DNA of 34,707 nt from assembly GCA_035415725.1 (NCBI GenBank), contig DAOOGN010000036.1:1-34707 (forward strand), read 5' to 3'. The notes under the pieces are model-generated. The model saw only the letters and a program-made list of their open reading frames with translations. It was not told the origin of the DNA and did no database searches. Made by a program: the position numbers and the translations under genes. Shown in pieces: positions 17,605 through 25,755 of the stretch (position 1 is its first letter; each line of letters starts with the position of its first letter). The DNA comes from DSWT01 sp035415725. Lineage in GTDB: Bacteria; Chloroflexota; Anaerolineae; B4-G1; SLSP01.

Positions 17605-20600
17605 CTACTGCAACAACAGATTGACATTGTAATTGCGCTCGTTGGCAACCACCGTCACCTGTGTGGATGCGGTGCGCAGTTGACCGCTCATCCATGTCTC
17701 TGCATAAATGACGTAGGTTCCCGGCGGGATATTGTAAAAATGGTAGGTGCCGTTGTGAATCGAACGGGTGTGATACACTTCTCCGCCTTGCGCATAAGCC
17801 CAGACATCGGCGCCGGGCAACAGAACCGGCATGTTGTTCTGCCCGCGCGTTTTGACCTGGCCTCCGATGGAAGCGGTGTCCACTTGGTCCGGCGGCACAG
17901 GCCAGGTCGTACACATTTGCGCGCTCAGATCATCCAGATAGAAGAAGGTACCGTCAATATCTGTATCGTTATAGCCATTCCATTGCAAGCGCAGTGTTTG
18001 TCCCGCATAAGTGGTCGGATCGGCCATCACGTCACTTAACCTGATGCTGATCGGATACCATGTCCCCGAGGCGCTGCCGCCATTGACAACAGACTGCGCG
18101 GTCAACAACGGCGCGCCGCCGGTCGAGTAAAGATTCACCGACAAAAGATCGTCGGCGTCGGCCACAGTCCCCAAACTGCACGCCAGAGAACTCTTATCCA
18201 CGTAGTAGTAGCCAGAAACGACGAGCGTCGAGAAGGAATAGACCTCCGTCGGAATCTGGATCTGTTGATACAGGTAAGGCTGTAGCTGGCTCGAGGCGCA
18301 GGGAATGAATCCATTAGAAGCATGAAGGCGCATTGAAAAACTTCCGTAATGGAACTGCACTGATGTGCGTTGATACGCTCCTATGAGACCGTTGGCATCT
18401 CCGGCTTTCCAGACTGCGGCAACGGTTTCCGGATTGCCTTCAAACCCCGGCACCGAGAGTAATTCCGTACACTGCATCAGTCCGGGCGGATTGAGAACGG
18501 GGTCTTCAGGAGGCTCCGGCAGGTTCGAGGCGTCGTACGGCGTGCAGATTTTGAAATCATCGTAGGTGGCCGCGCCAACGGCGCCATTGTCGGCGCTGGT
18601 CGCCAACCCAACATACAACGAACTGGGAATACCACTGAGGGTATTCGATCCGTGTTTCGTCCAGCTTTTACCATCGGTAGAGAAATAGGACGTAAAGATG
18701 TTTCCCTGACGTGCGATCTGCAAATACCGGGGGGCGGTACCGCTTACACTCTGCGGAGTAGTGGCAGTTCCGCCTGTCGTGGCACGATACTCACCTGAGA
18801 TAGACCCTCCGCGAGTCTGGAATAGGGAATAATGTGCGGCGTCCGGCGACAATGATGCCCGTGCCATCAGCCCGGCATTGGAGTCGGTATCACTCGACTG
18901 CAGACTCAACACCTTGACCGTCATGCTGAAGTTGCCGCTCATGGGCGCCTGATACAGATAGCGGAAGCTATCGTAAGTCCCGCCGATATCTCCCCACCCC
19001 GGCGTAACGGCAAGTGTGCCGCCGGCGGTTTCCGAACCGCGCAACAAGGTGACACTGCTCCAAAATCCACCTAACCCGCCGTTAAAGTTGTCGTCGCTTC
19101 CGGCGCCGGAGTAAACATCAAAATTGTCGAAAGCGGCTGCGCCGGCAGTCCCGGTATCATCGCTGTTGGCGACAATGCCTATGGACACAGAACTGCCCAT
19201 CGCTATGGTGCGCGCCGAGCTAAGATCCGTCCAGTTAGTCCCATTAGTGGAGTAATAGGAGTTAAACACATTGCCTACACGCTTGATACGCACCCACGCC
19301 GACGAGCCGACATTGGTGCCATTTTCCGTAGCGGCGCCTCCCGTGGTGGCACGGTAATCCTGGTAAACCTGACGGTTGCGCTTAAGCAATGTGGCAAAAT
19401 ACTGGCTGTTGAGGCCCAGTGACGCGCGCACCATCAGCCCGGCCTCGGCGCCGTCGTCGGTCGAATCTATGCTCACCACTTTCACCCTGATGTCGAAGTC
19501 GCCGCTGACGGTCTGGTAAACGTAATGCCCGCCGTCGAAATCGGCGCCGGTGCCGCCGATCCGGCCACGGTTGGGCATAATCCGCAGTTGGTTTGCCACT
19601 ACACTCTGCGAGGCCGTGGGCAAATCCAGTCCCGTCCACTGCCCGCCTAATCCGCCGTCGAAGTCGTCACTGCGTCCGCTGATGGGGAAACACGTTATGG
19701 CCTGGATCGTAACCGGGCCGAAGATATTGTTATCCTCCCCGCCGACAGTACCTTCATCCACATAATTCGTCGTATCGACCTGGAACCACAGCGTATGCGT
19801 GTCCAAGTCGTAGAGGGTGACCGTTACGGTGACGGCAGTAGTCCCAAACGCCGGTAAATTGCCTACCCACTGTTTGTCCAGGCCAAATTGCCTTGCACTG
19901 GGCGCCGTGGAGAGGTCCATGTACGTATCCACATCGGTCGGCCCGTTGACCGCTTCCGCCGTCATGTTGGCGATGGTGATGTGTAACGTGATCGGTTCGC
20001 CGGGAATGATGCCGGTCTGGGAGATCACATCGACGTTGGTAATGACCAGATCAGGTGGTAGGGGAAGAATCTCAATCACGCCCGACTGGGCCACCAGGGT
20101 CGATGGCTCGTCACAGCCGTTGCTTCCGCCGTTCCCTCGATGAGATTCGATCCGGTACAGCCCGGCGGCTCCCACCGGTACCTGCGCCGGAACATCCTCC
20201 AGGTCCCAGGTCACCGTATCCACAACGACCGGATAGGCCAAACTTGTGGGCACCTGCGTGGAGGTGACCGATGCCGTGCACCACCACAGCGAGTAAGGTG
20301 CATCTGGCGCCGGGTGATCCATCACCGATACGCCCAACCATGTACCGGCAGGGGGGTTGTAATTGGACACAATCAGATAAGGGCCGGTCGCATTCCACGT
20401 CTTGACCGCCGTATCCATCGGTTCATTGGCATCCACTTCACCATCACCGTCGTAGTTCAACCAGGCCGTAATATGCGAGACGCCGGGACGGTTAGCGTAC
20501 AGCGTCGTGTGCGCTAACCCATCCGCGTCCGTGGTGGCGACGATGGAGGACATGCCAACGCCTGCCTTGCTGAAACTGCCGAGATCGGTGCGGAACGTCA

Positions 20601-21435
20601 CCCACGCACCGGCCACATTGTTCCCGGCGTTGTCCCATACGTGGGCAATGACCCCGTGAGAACGGTCGTCCGGTAACTCGTTGAGTGCGGTTTCGAAGTT
20701 CAACTCAATCGAATAGTTGGGGATGGGCGTTGGTGTCGGCGTATCGGGCGGTTCTTCCGGCGGCTCCTCTGGACCCGGTGGAGCCGGCGGGGGCAAAGGA
20801 GCAAAAGTGGGCGGGGGCTGATTTCCAAATCCTACTTGCACTCCTTCATTGATGCCACTGGCGGCGCTACGGACCTGGACATGGGCATTGGGGAAAATGG
20901 TGCCCAAGATCACTAAGGGGACATTATGAATCACCTGTACGCGGACGGGAAGCCCTTGCAGTCCGGGCATGTCTGGTTCTTCCGCCGTCTCAAAGGTTTG
21001 AAAACCCCAAATACGCACTCCCAACATCCCGGTATCGTCGTTGTGCGCCACAATACAAGATATGCTATCCGTTCCGCTACAGACTGTTTCGGTGCGCAAC
21101 CCCACGACTGCTTGTATAGCAGCTCTTTTGATCAGCAATGAACGGCGAGCATAATAAGCGTTGTCAGTTTCGGCCGGGTTTTCAGCCCCATCTACCGGAC
21201 AATCCGGATATGGCTCGTAGACAGGATCCCCGTTTATATCCCGATGCAAACATTGGCCTTGATTGGGCTGGTAGACGACGGCGAAACGCATTCCTTCGCG
21301 CGCGGCATGAGCTACAGTCAGGTATCCCTGAAAAAGCAGCGCCACGTCAATCAACCCTATTATCACTGCCAGCAGCACCGGCAATACCAGGGCAAATTCG
21401 ACCAGACCTTGCGCTCGAGTCCTTCTATGTTCCAT
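17605..21435 (-). CDS. Giant TadE-like prepilin fused to a multidomain ectodomain
   Basis: 1276 residues. TadE-like N-terminus: RRTRAQGLVEFALVLPVLLAVIIGLIDVALLF, then AREGMRFAV. Glu13 sits at +5 from Ala8, where Gly is usual. Then: pseudopilin body to about 200; Pro/Glu-rich linker (206-239); Big_1-like Ig domain (240-350); one WWC module (351-456, with YSLWWC, GLYRIESH and Cys441); CARDB-like domain (460-578, starting PDLVITNVDV); two DUF1349/concanavalin-like domains (about 587-776 and 780-965, each DDF(D/N)GGLGG.W ... GLM.RASL ... YRATTGG ... FD(N/D)F); a lectin-like beta-sandwich (about 988-1176); and a carboxypeptidase-regulatory-like domain (1187-1276). GGAGGAG precedes the ATG. First gene of the downstream cassette. 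Likely a pilus-associated or membrane-tethered adhesin; its ligand is unknown. Confidence 0.85.
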   Translation of the reverse strand: MEHRRTRAQGLVEFALVLPVLLAVIIGLIDVALLFQGYLTVAHAAREGMRFAVVYQPNQGQCLHRDINGDPVYEPYPDCPVDGAENPAETDNAYYARRSLLIKRAAIQAVVGLRTETVCSGTDSISCIVAHNDDTGMLGVRIWGFQTFETAEEPDMPGLQGLPVRVQVIHNVPLVILGTIFPNAHVQVRSAASGINEGVQVGFGNQPPPTFAPLPPPAPPGPEEPPEEPPDTPTPTPIPNYSIELNFETALNELPDDRSHGVIAHVWDNAGNNVAGAWVTFRTDLGSFSKAGVGMSSIVATTDADGLAHTTLYANRPGVSHITAWLNYDGDGEVDANEPMDTAVKTWNATGPYLIVSNYNPPAGTWLGVSVMDHPAPDAPYSLWWCTASVTSTQVPTSLAYPVVVDTVTWDLEDVPAQVPVGAAGLYRIESHRGNGGSNGCDEPSTLVAQSGVIEILPLPPDLVITNVDVISQTGIIPGEPITLHITIANMTAEAVNGPTDVDTYMDLSTAPSARQFGLDKQWVGNLPAFGTTAVTVTVTLYDLDTHTLWFQVDTTNYVDEGTVGGEDNNIFGPVTIQAITCFPISGRSDDFDGGLGGQWTGLDLPTASQSVVANQLRIMPNRGRIGGTGADFDGGHYVYQTVSGDFDIRVKVVSIDSTDDGAEAGLMVRASLGLNSQYFATLLKRNRQVYQDYRATTGGAATENGTNVGSSAWVRIKRVGNVFNSYYSTNGTNWTDLSSARTIAMGSSVSIGIVANSDDTGTAGAAAFDNFDVYSGAGSDDNFNGGLGGFWSSVTLLRGSETAGGTLAVTPGWGDIGGTYDSFRYLYQAPMSGNFSMTVKVLSLQSSDTDSNAGLMARASLSPDAAHYSLFQTRGGSISGEYRATTGGTATTPQSVSGTAPRYLQIARQGNIFTSYFSTDGKSWTKHGSNTLSGIPSSLYVGLATSADNGAVGAATYDDFKICTPYDASNLPEPPEDPVLNPPGLMQCTELLSVPGFEGNPETVAAVWKAGDANGLIGAYQRTSVQFHYGSFSMRLHASNGFIPCASSQLQPYLYQQIQIPTEVYSFSTLVVSGYYYVDKSSLACSLGTVADADDLLSVNLYSTGGAPLLTAQSVVNGGSASGTWYPISIRLSDVMADPTTYAGQTLRLQWNGYNDTDIDGTFFYLDDLSAQMCTTWPVPPDQVDTASIGGQVKTRGQNNMPVLLPGADVWAYAQGGEVYHTRSIHNGTYHFYNIPPGTYVIYAETWMSGQLRTASTQVTVVANERNYNVNLLLQ

Positions 21436-21514
21436 GCGGCTCCTCCCTCACCAGCTTGTTAAGAGCTTTTTAAGGTTCTCTGGGACTTTGCGTGGTGATG
21501 GAAAAACAGCTTTG

Positions 21515-21616
21515 GCTTTTGCCACAGATGACACAGATTTTCACTACTTTTTGATACTTTGCGCGTCCATCGATGGCCGGTTTTTTATTTCGACCCCACG
21601 AAATCCTGAGGAACCT
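21515..21616. repeat. Intergenic repeat remnant in the cassette leader
   Basis: Starts with a GCCACAGATGACACAGATTT segment, a widespread intergenic repeat type, and continues into a block shared with 7365-7432 (GGTTTTTTATT, CCCCACGAAATCCTGA). It lies between the promoter at 21776-21803 and the giant TadE gene, so it would be transcribed in the leader. No gene is credible in 21436-22016. Confidence 0.6.
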
Positions 21617-21775
21617 TTTTTAAAAAGTGTCCTTACACCTCGACCGCTATGCAGGTAAACTCAAAACAACTGCCAGGCTTGTGGCTTTGATACTACAATA
21701 CAGGCGGAGGATAAAAAGGAGTGGGCTTTGTTTTGCCACAAGCGTCGATTATTTCTTACATAATTCTCACCTTCC

Positions 21776-21803
21776 ATTATAGGGGAGGCCACCCAAAAGT
21801 CAA
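21776..21803 (-). promoter_or_regulatory. Promoter of the downstream pseudopilin cassette
   Basis: On the minus strand TTGACT (21798-21803), a 16-base spacer and a perfect TATAAT (21776-21781). Transcription would start near 21769 and give a leader of about 335 bases before the giant TadE gene. The promoter lies after the stem-loop that follows the upstream cassette, so the two cassettes can be separate transcription units. Confidence 0.7.
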
Positions 21804-21825
21804 GGGTACATTGGTCATGGGAAAT

Positions 21826-21854
21826 AGGCGCTTCCAGGTTTACCAGAAGCGCCT
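21826..21854 (-). terminator. Possible terminator hairpin after the upstream cassette
   Basis: AGGCGCTTC (21826-21834) pairs perfectly with GAAGCGCCT (21846-21854). On the minus strand it is followed by ATTTCCC rather than a clear U-tract, so termination efficiency is uncertain. Confidence 0.4.
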
Positions 21855-21888
21855 GTCACGATGATAGCCCTATGAGGATTTTACCAGG

Positions 21889-21996
21889 CGAGTCTCAGTA
21901 GACCACAAAATGCTCCCAAGGGATCGCCAGATCCTCGTTCTGGTCTGGATCGCCGGCTCCAGACCTAGCAAAATTAGATCTACCGAGTCTGATTTG
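21889..21996. repeat. Palindromic MITE-like element after the upstream cassette
   Basis: Imperfect inverted ends (GAGTCTCAGTAGA near 21890 and its counterpart TCTACCGAGTC near 21979) enclose GGGATCGCCAGATCC and TCTGGATCGCC. GGATCGCCAGATCC also occurs inside the nested element at 11260-11273, suggesting related elements. Non-coding; it ends about 20 bases from the TadG-like stop. Confidence 0.5.
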
Positions 21997-22016
21997 TAAA
22001 GGGTTTGAGACCCACT

Positions 22017-23273
22017 CTATTTCCAGAGTATAACTCCGTGAATACGTAAATCACACTGCAGCGGTTGAGTAGGGTCCGTCTCTCCCTCGCCAATACTGAT
22101 CTGAATCAGGGTACCCTCGAGTTCTTTAGGATTGCCTGGCGGGGGTGGATCGGGCAGTTCAACGGCGGTGAAGCCGACGATATGATAGAAATAGTCGTTA
22201 GCGCTGTTCGGGTTAGGCCACGGGCCGGAGTTGTCCTCAACGTATGGCGTCGGGAAGATTCCGGGATTATCCACGAGGTAGCTAACCGGATATACCCTAT
22301 CGAATACCGGTAAATACACAGTTTGCCCCCGCAGAAAATCAAAAATGTTGCTCATCCCTACTTGTTTTTGCCCCGTTCCTCCCAGAATGTAATCCCCATC
22401 CATGTAATAGGTGGCATCGCCAGTCAGGTCGGGCCAGGGAGATGGCGGTGTGCCGATGAAAATGGAGGGAATTCTGGGTGGATTTCCCAGCCACCAGGGT
22501 GGGTTGTTGGGCATCATCCCCGCAGCCACTTCGATGATGGCTTTCAAAGCATTGGCATTGAGATTGATTTCGTGAGTGCGGCGCGAAGGATTACTTTGTT
22601 GATAACGCTCGATATTATATATATACCCGAAGTTCAACCATCCCCGTTGAGAGTTGGCGTTGGAATAGCTGTCATTAGGATCTGTGACGCAATCGTCAGG
22701 ATCGGAGTCACGACACACGGCATCGTTTTCAATGGTCATATAGTCGCCGGCATCCATTTGAAAGAGGATTTCGTCCGGCACCGCGATGGGCAAGATGCTT
22801 CTCCCGGCAGGTATTTGTGTCACCGGTCCCACCACCGCGACGGCCGAAGCCGGCGTCGTCATATCCCGAATCCCCACGACGCGCAAGAAAGAGGTGGCGG
22901 TGGTCAACATCAGGGTAACAGAGATGCCAGTTGCCTCTGCCCGGGTGGCGACGGTGGTCAAGGTACCGCTCCCATCGGCCTCCACTTTGATGTATTGCGC
23001 GTGGATATTAGAACCATCCCACACCACCCCGTTCTGCCCTGCAAAGTCGATGATGGCGTTGGATATTTCCAGGTCGCTGTTGTCCGATGGCTCACATGCT
23101 TCACGGAGCAGCAGACGCGCGCCTGCCAGCGCCGCGGCATCGGCGGCATTCTGCGCCTGACGTCGCGTCTGGTAGAGCTGCCCCCCATCCAAAGCCAACC
23201 CAAGCGCGGCTGACAGAGCAACTATGGCCAGGGCGACTATAATCAATGCCTGTCCGCGTTCGTTCTTTTTCAT
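22017..23273 (-). CDS. TadG-like pilus-associated protein
   Basis: 418 residues, last gene of the upstream cassette. The N-terminus is TadG-like (ERGQALIIVALAIVALSAALGLALDGGQLYQTRRQAQNAADAAALAGARLLL): one TM helix (about 9-30) and the typical Ala-rich segment, but no Glu at +5, so no prepilin-type cleavage is expected. The next roughly 100 residues, up to VTLMLTTATSFLRVVGI and ASAVAVVGP, follow the usual TadG/DUF2134 pattern. The rest (about 150-418) is a substrate-specific region rich in Pro, Asn, Asp and aromatics. Unlike its counterpart at 11448-13631 it has no DxSGS vWA motif. AGGAG lies eight bases upstream of the ATG, and the gap to the upstream TadE gene is 33 bases. Confidence 0.85.
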   Translation of the reverse strand: MKKNERGQALIIVALAIVALSAALGLALDGGQLYQTRRQAQNAADAAALAGARLLLREACEPSDNSDLEISNAIIDFAGQNGVVWDGSNIHAQYIKVEADGSGTLTTVATRAEATGISVTLMLTTATSFLRVVGIRDMTTPASAVAVVGPVTQIPAGRSILPIAVPDEILFQMDAGDYMTIENDAVCRDSDPDDCVTDPNDSYSNANSQRGWLNFGYIYNIERYQQSNPSRRTHEINLNANALKAIIEVAAGMMPNNPPWWLGNPPRIPSIFIGTPPSPWPDLTGDATYYMDGDYILGGTGQKQVGMSNIFDFLRGQTVYLPVFDRVYPVSYLVDNPGIFPTPYVEDNSGPWPNPNSANDYFYHIVGFTAVELPDPPPPGNPKELEGTLIQISIGEGETDPTQPLQCDLRIHGVILWK

Positions 23274-23306
23274 AATAGACTCCTTTCATGATTCATCGCT
23301 ATTAGC

Positions 23307-23705
23307 TTATGAACCATCTATGATGGGATTGATGGCCTGACCGCGGAGGGTTAAGCCATCGCCAAACATTTCATTGACGAGCGGAGTGAGAAATGTGAAT
23401 TCATACCTTACACTGACCGTGATAGACTCCCCGGCGGCGATGACGCTGCCAAGCACAGTGACATCTGCAGGCTCGATTTGAATGAGATTATCTGAAGCGG
23501 CCTCCGTAACCCGAAGTTGAATACCATCCACATCGGTAGGACACGCCCCAGCGTAGACGGCACCCTCGGCCGCGGCATCGTTGAGCATAACCACGATAAA
23601 GTAGGCGCGTCCGAAGTCCAACAGCCCCATGAGCATTAAAATCAACAATGGCAGTGTCAGGGCGAATTCTATAACGCTTTGACCGTTTTCACGCTTGTTT
23701 TTCAT
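23307..23705 (-). CDS. TadE-like pseudopilin
   Basis: 132 residues from the ATG just after GAGGAGGTGGGGT; an in-frame GTG five codons earlier overlaps the SD and is rejected. The N-terminus (KRENGQSVIEFALTLPLLILMLMGLLDFGRAYF) has Gly with Glu at +5, fitting a prepilin peptidase site, then one hydrophobic helix. The remainder shows the standard small TadE layout (NDAAAEGAVYAGA ... ITVSVRYEFTFLTPL ... LRGQAINPI). It is the shortest and most typical TadE protein in the window, between the small membrane protein (56-base gap) and TadG. Confidence 0.9.
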   Translation of the reverse strand: MKNKRENGQSVIEFALTLPLLILMLMGLLDFGRAYFIVVMLNDAAAEGAVYAGACPTDVDGIQLRVTEAASDNLIQIEPADVTVLGSVIAAGESITVSVRYEFTFLTPLVNEMFGDGLTLRGQAINPIIDGS

Positions 23706-23761
23706 ACCCCACCTCCTCACTAAACCTATGCCGTTCTAACCATAAATAAATAGAAACGCGA

Positions 23762-24391
23762 TCAAGATTTGAACAATAACCCGGTCTCGGCATCGATGCT
23801 TATCTGAAGCCGCGCCTGGGGTGTAAATGCCAGAATGAACCATGTGGGCTTCCCCGAGGCCATCTGCAGTCGAAACTGTACAGCCGCTCCCGAATGTGCC
23901 TGCAAAAAGTCTTCCCCGCCCGCGGCGCGAAAGGTAAGCCATGCGACTTCCACCCCTTGGGGAGGCGGGAACCCGCTAAGGAGCGTGGGTGAATAGGGCA
24001 ACATAGTCGCAGGAGTGGGGAGGACCTCTTCACCTTGCACGGCGACAGACATAACCGCACTGTGAGCCGGCGAATAGTAATAGAAAGACCAGCTTACCGG
24101 CGGCGATTCGATGTCTATCCACTCGTCGCCAGGACGCCAGGTAGCTTCAACTCTGGATAGTGCGGCGTCGTTGGCCCAGGCCTGCGCCTCAATCCCGGCG
24201 CGCGTTGCGGCGTCTGCGAGTGTTACCGGCGTAGCCACCCCTGTCCAGTGTGTAGCAGCGGCCACGGCGGGCAGCGATGGGTCAGCTTGTTGGATGTTGG
24301 AATAGCTCCGCAGCAGAAAAAAGGCTCCTATGAGGGAGACAAACAGCAACTGTAATACGAAAAATGGATATAGCCATTTCTTGTGTGCCAT
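23762..24391 (-). CDS. Single-pass membrane protein of unknown function (paralogue of 14507-15115)
   Basis: 209 residues with one N-terminal TM helix (about 8-27) and an extracytoplasmic domain. The ending (LQISIDAETGLLFKS) is PepSY-like in form. It occupies the same cassette slot as 14507-15115 and shares the aromatic (W)SFYYYS / (W)TFQVYS segment and the DAETGLLF / RADTGMLL end; overall identity is low by eye. The SD (AAAGG) lies within the last codons of the upstream propeller gene, four bases away, so the two are translationally linked. No enzyme motif is seen. Function not recognised. Confidence 0.75.
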   Translation of the reverse strand: MAHKKWLYPFFVLQLLFVSLIGAFFLLRSYSNIQQADPSLPAVAAATHWTGVATPVTLADAATRAGIEAQAWANDAALSRVEATWRPGDEWIDIESPPVSWSFYYYSPAHSAVMSVAVQGEEVLPTPATMLPYSPTLLSGFPPPQGVEVAWLTFRAAGGEDFLQAHSGAAVQFRLQMASGKPTWFILAFTPQARLQISIDAETGLLFKS

Positions 24392-24395
24392 GGCG

Positions 24396-25754
24396 CTAAC
24401 CTTTCATAATCAACGGTAAATATACGCGCATGGGAGGGAGCGGCCCTTGTCGGTACAGTGTGTCATAGTTCGTTGTGTAAATCAGGCCGCCCTGGTGTTC
24501 CTCCCAAGCCAGATGGAGGCATGCATGAGCGCTCAAGCGCATGGTGGGAAACAGGGAGAGCCCCCCCGGCGTTTCTGATGCGTTTGTGGTCTGGGGATCC
24601 CAGTCCTTTCCACCATTGCGACTGCACTTGAGCAGGATTTCCTCCTGCCCTGAGACGCCAGGACTGCCGCGATAGCCATGCCAGGCGACACAGACGATGT
24701 TACCGAGCACGTCTATGGCAATGTTGGACCATGTAGGGCGATAGGTATTGGCCTGGATCGGCACCGGGTCAAGCCGTTGCGCCGGCTCCGCCAGTGGCGG
24801 TATCCATTGCCCGTCCTCGAACCGCCGATAGTTAATGTATTGCATGGTGGCCTGCGTCCCTACGCCGGTGGCAACGACCTGTTGTTCAATCCAAGCCACG
24901 TGGACCCGATTCGCGCCATCCACGGCAATTTTGGGGCGCACGCCTTCTTTATCTGGCGGCGATAAACGGGTGAGGGGTGCCCATGTAAAATTCTGTTGTG
25001 ACGGTTGCCAGGTCCCCTGGGCATACCACACACCACGGACGGCCAGCGTCCCCGCCGTCTGTTCCCATACGAGATGAGCTGTGTTGCTGTCATGACTCAG
25101 GGCCGCATGGGGATACCAGATGCCGCCATACGGCGGATTGACCTGCGAACGGGTGATGATCATCGTCGGTGTCAACCAGTCTTCGGCAGTAAACAGACGT
25201 TGCGCGTAATAGAGATCGGCCTTCGACCAGTCATTTTCGTCACTGGCTGAAGCAAAGAACAGATGAAGTCGATCGTTACCGACGAGCAGTCGGGGTGTTG
25301 TGTAACCATAGACCGGAGTTATAACGGTGTGGGGCGTTCCGAGGATACCATCTTGCTGCATAATGGCACCCGGGTAAGGAAAGTCGCCTTGCATCCAAGC
25401 GGCAACCAGTTGATTGCCCCGGTAGGCTATGTCCGGTGCCCAGGCATCTGCAGCTTGACTTTCACTGAGGAACAGAGCACTACTGGGTGTTAAGGGTTGC
25501 CCTGCGCCGATGGTGATGAAAATGCCTCTGTCCGCAACATTGCCAACGTTTGACCAGGCGACTACAACATCCCCCTCTGGACTGATGGCTATCGCTGGCT
25601 GGCGAATATCACCATTGAGGGAAAGATTGCTGGACGTCAGTGCGCCATCCTGCTCCCAGCTACCATCGTCAGCATAAACTGCTGTGGTATATGCCACGGC
25701 AGCATAGAGCATCATGATGATACTGACGATAAGAAGCCCCCTACGATATTTCAT
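24396..25754 (-). CDS. Exported beta-propeller (BNR/Asp-box-like) protein with VYLPLIM C-terminus
   Basis: 452 residues. A signal peptide (about 5-28, ending AVYADD) is followed by a propeller-like repeat domain over almost the entire length, with blade-edge motifs DVVVAWSNV, QLVAAWMQG, TAHLVWEQT, RVHVAWIEQ, NIVCVAWHG and LHLAWEEH. One Asp-box-like SRNGGKDW is at 378-385. The C-terminus is MRVYLPLIMKG, sharing VYLPLIM with the propeller at 15132-17567. It lacks the Ig and WWC modules of that paralogue. It starts one base after the giant TadE stop, with GGAG overlapping that stop region. A role as a carbohydrate- or protein-binding partner of the pilus-like proteins is inferred from context only. 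Confidence 0.8.
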   Translation of the reverse strand: MKYRRGLLIVSIIMMLYAAVAYTTAVYADDGSWEQDGALTSSNLSLNGDIRQPAIAISPEGDVVVAWSNVGNVADRGIFITIGAGQPLTPSSALFLSESQAADAWAPDIAYRGNQLVAAWMQGDFPYPGAIMQQDGILGTPHTVITPVYGYTTPRLLVGNDRLHLFFASASDENDWSKADLYYAQRLFTAEDWLTPTMIITRSQVNPPYGGIWYPHAALSHDSNTAHLVWEQTAGTLAVRGVWYAQGTWQPSQQNFTWAPLTRLSPPDKEGVRPKIAVDGANRVHVAWIEQQVVATGVGTQATMQYINYRRFEDGQWIPPLAEPAQRLDPVPIQANTYRPTWSNIAIDVLGNIVCVAWHGYRGSPGVSGQEEILLKCSRNGGKDWDPQTTNASETPGGLSLFPTMRLSAHACLHLAWEEHQGGLIYTTNYDTLYRQGPLPPMRVYLPLIMKG

Positions 25755-25755
25755 A

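Noticed and set aside
22323..23213. 296-codon plus-strand frame opposite the TadG-like gene
   Set aside because: Antisense shadow with no motif.
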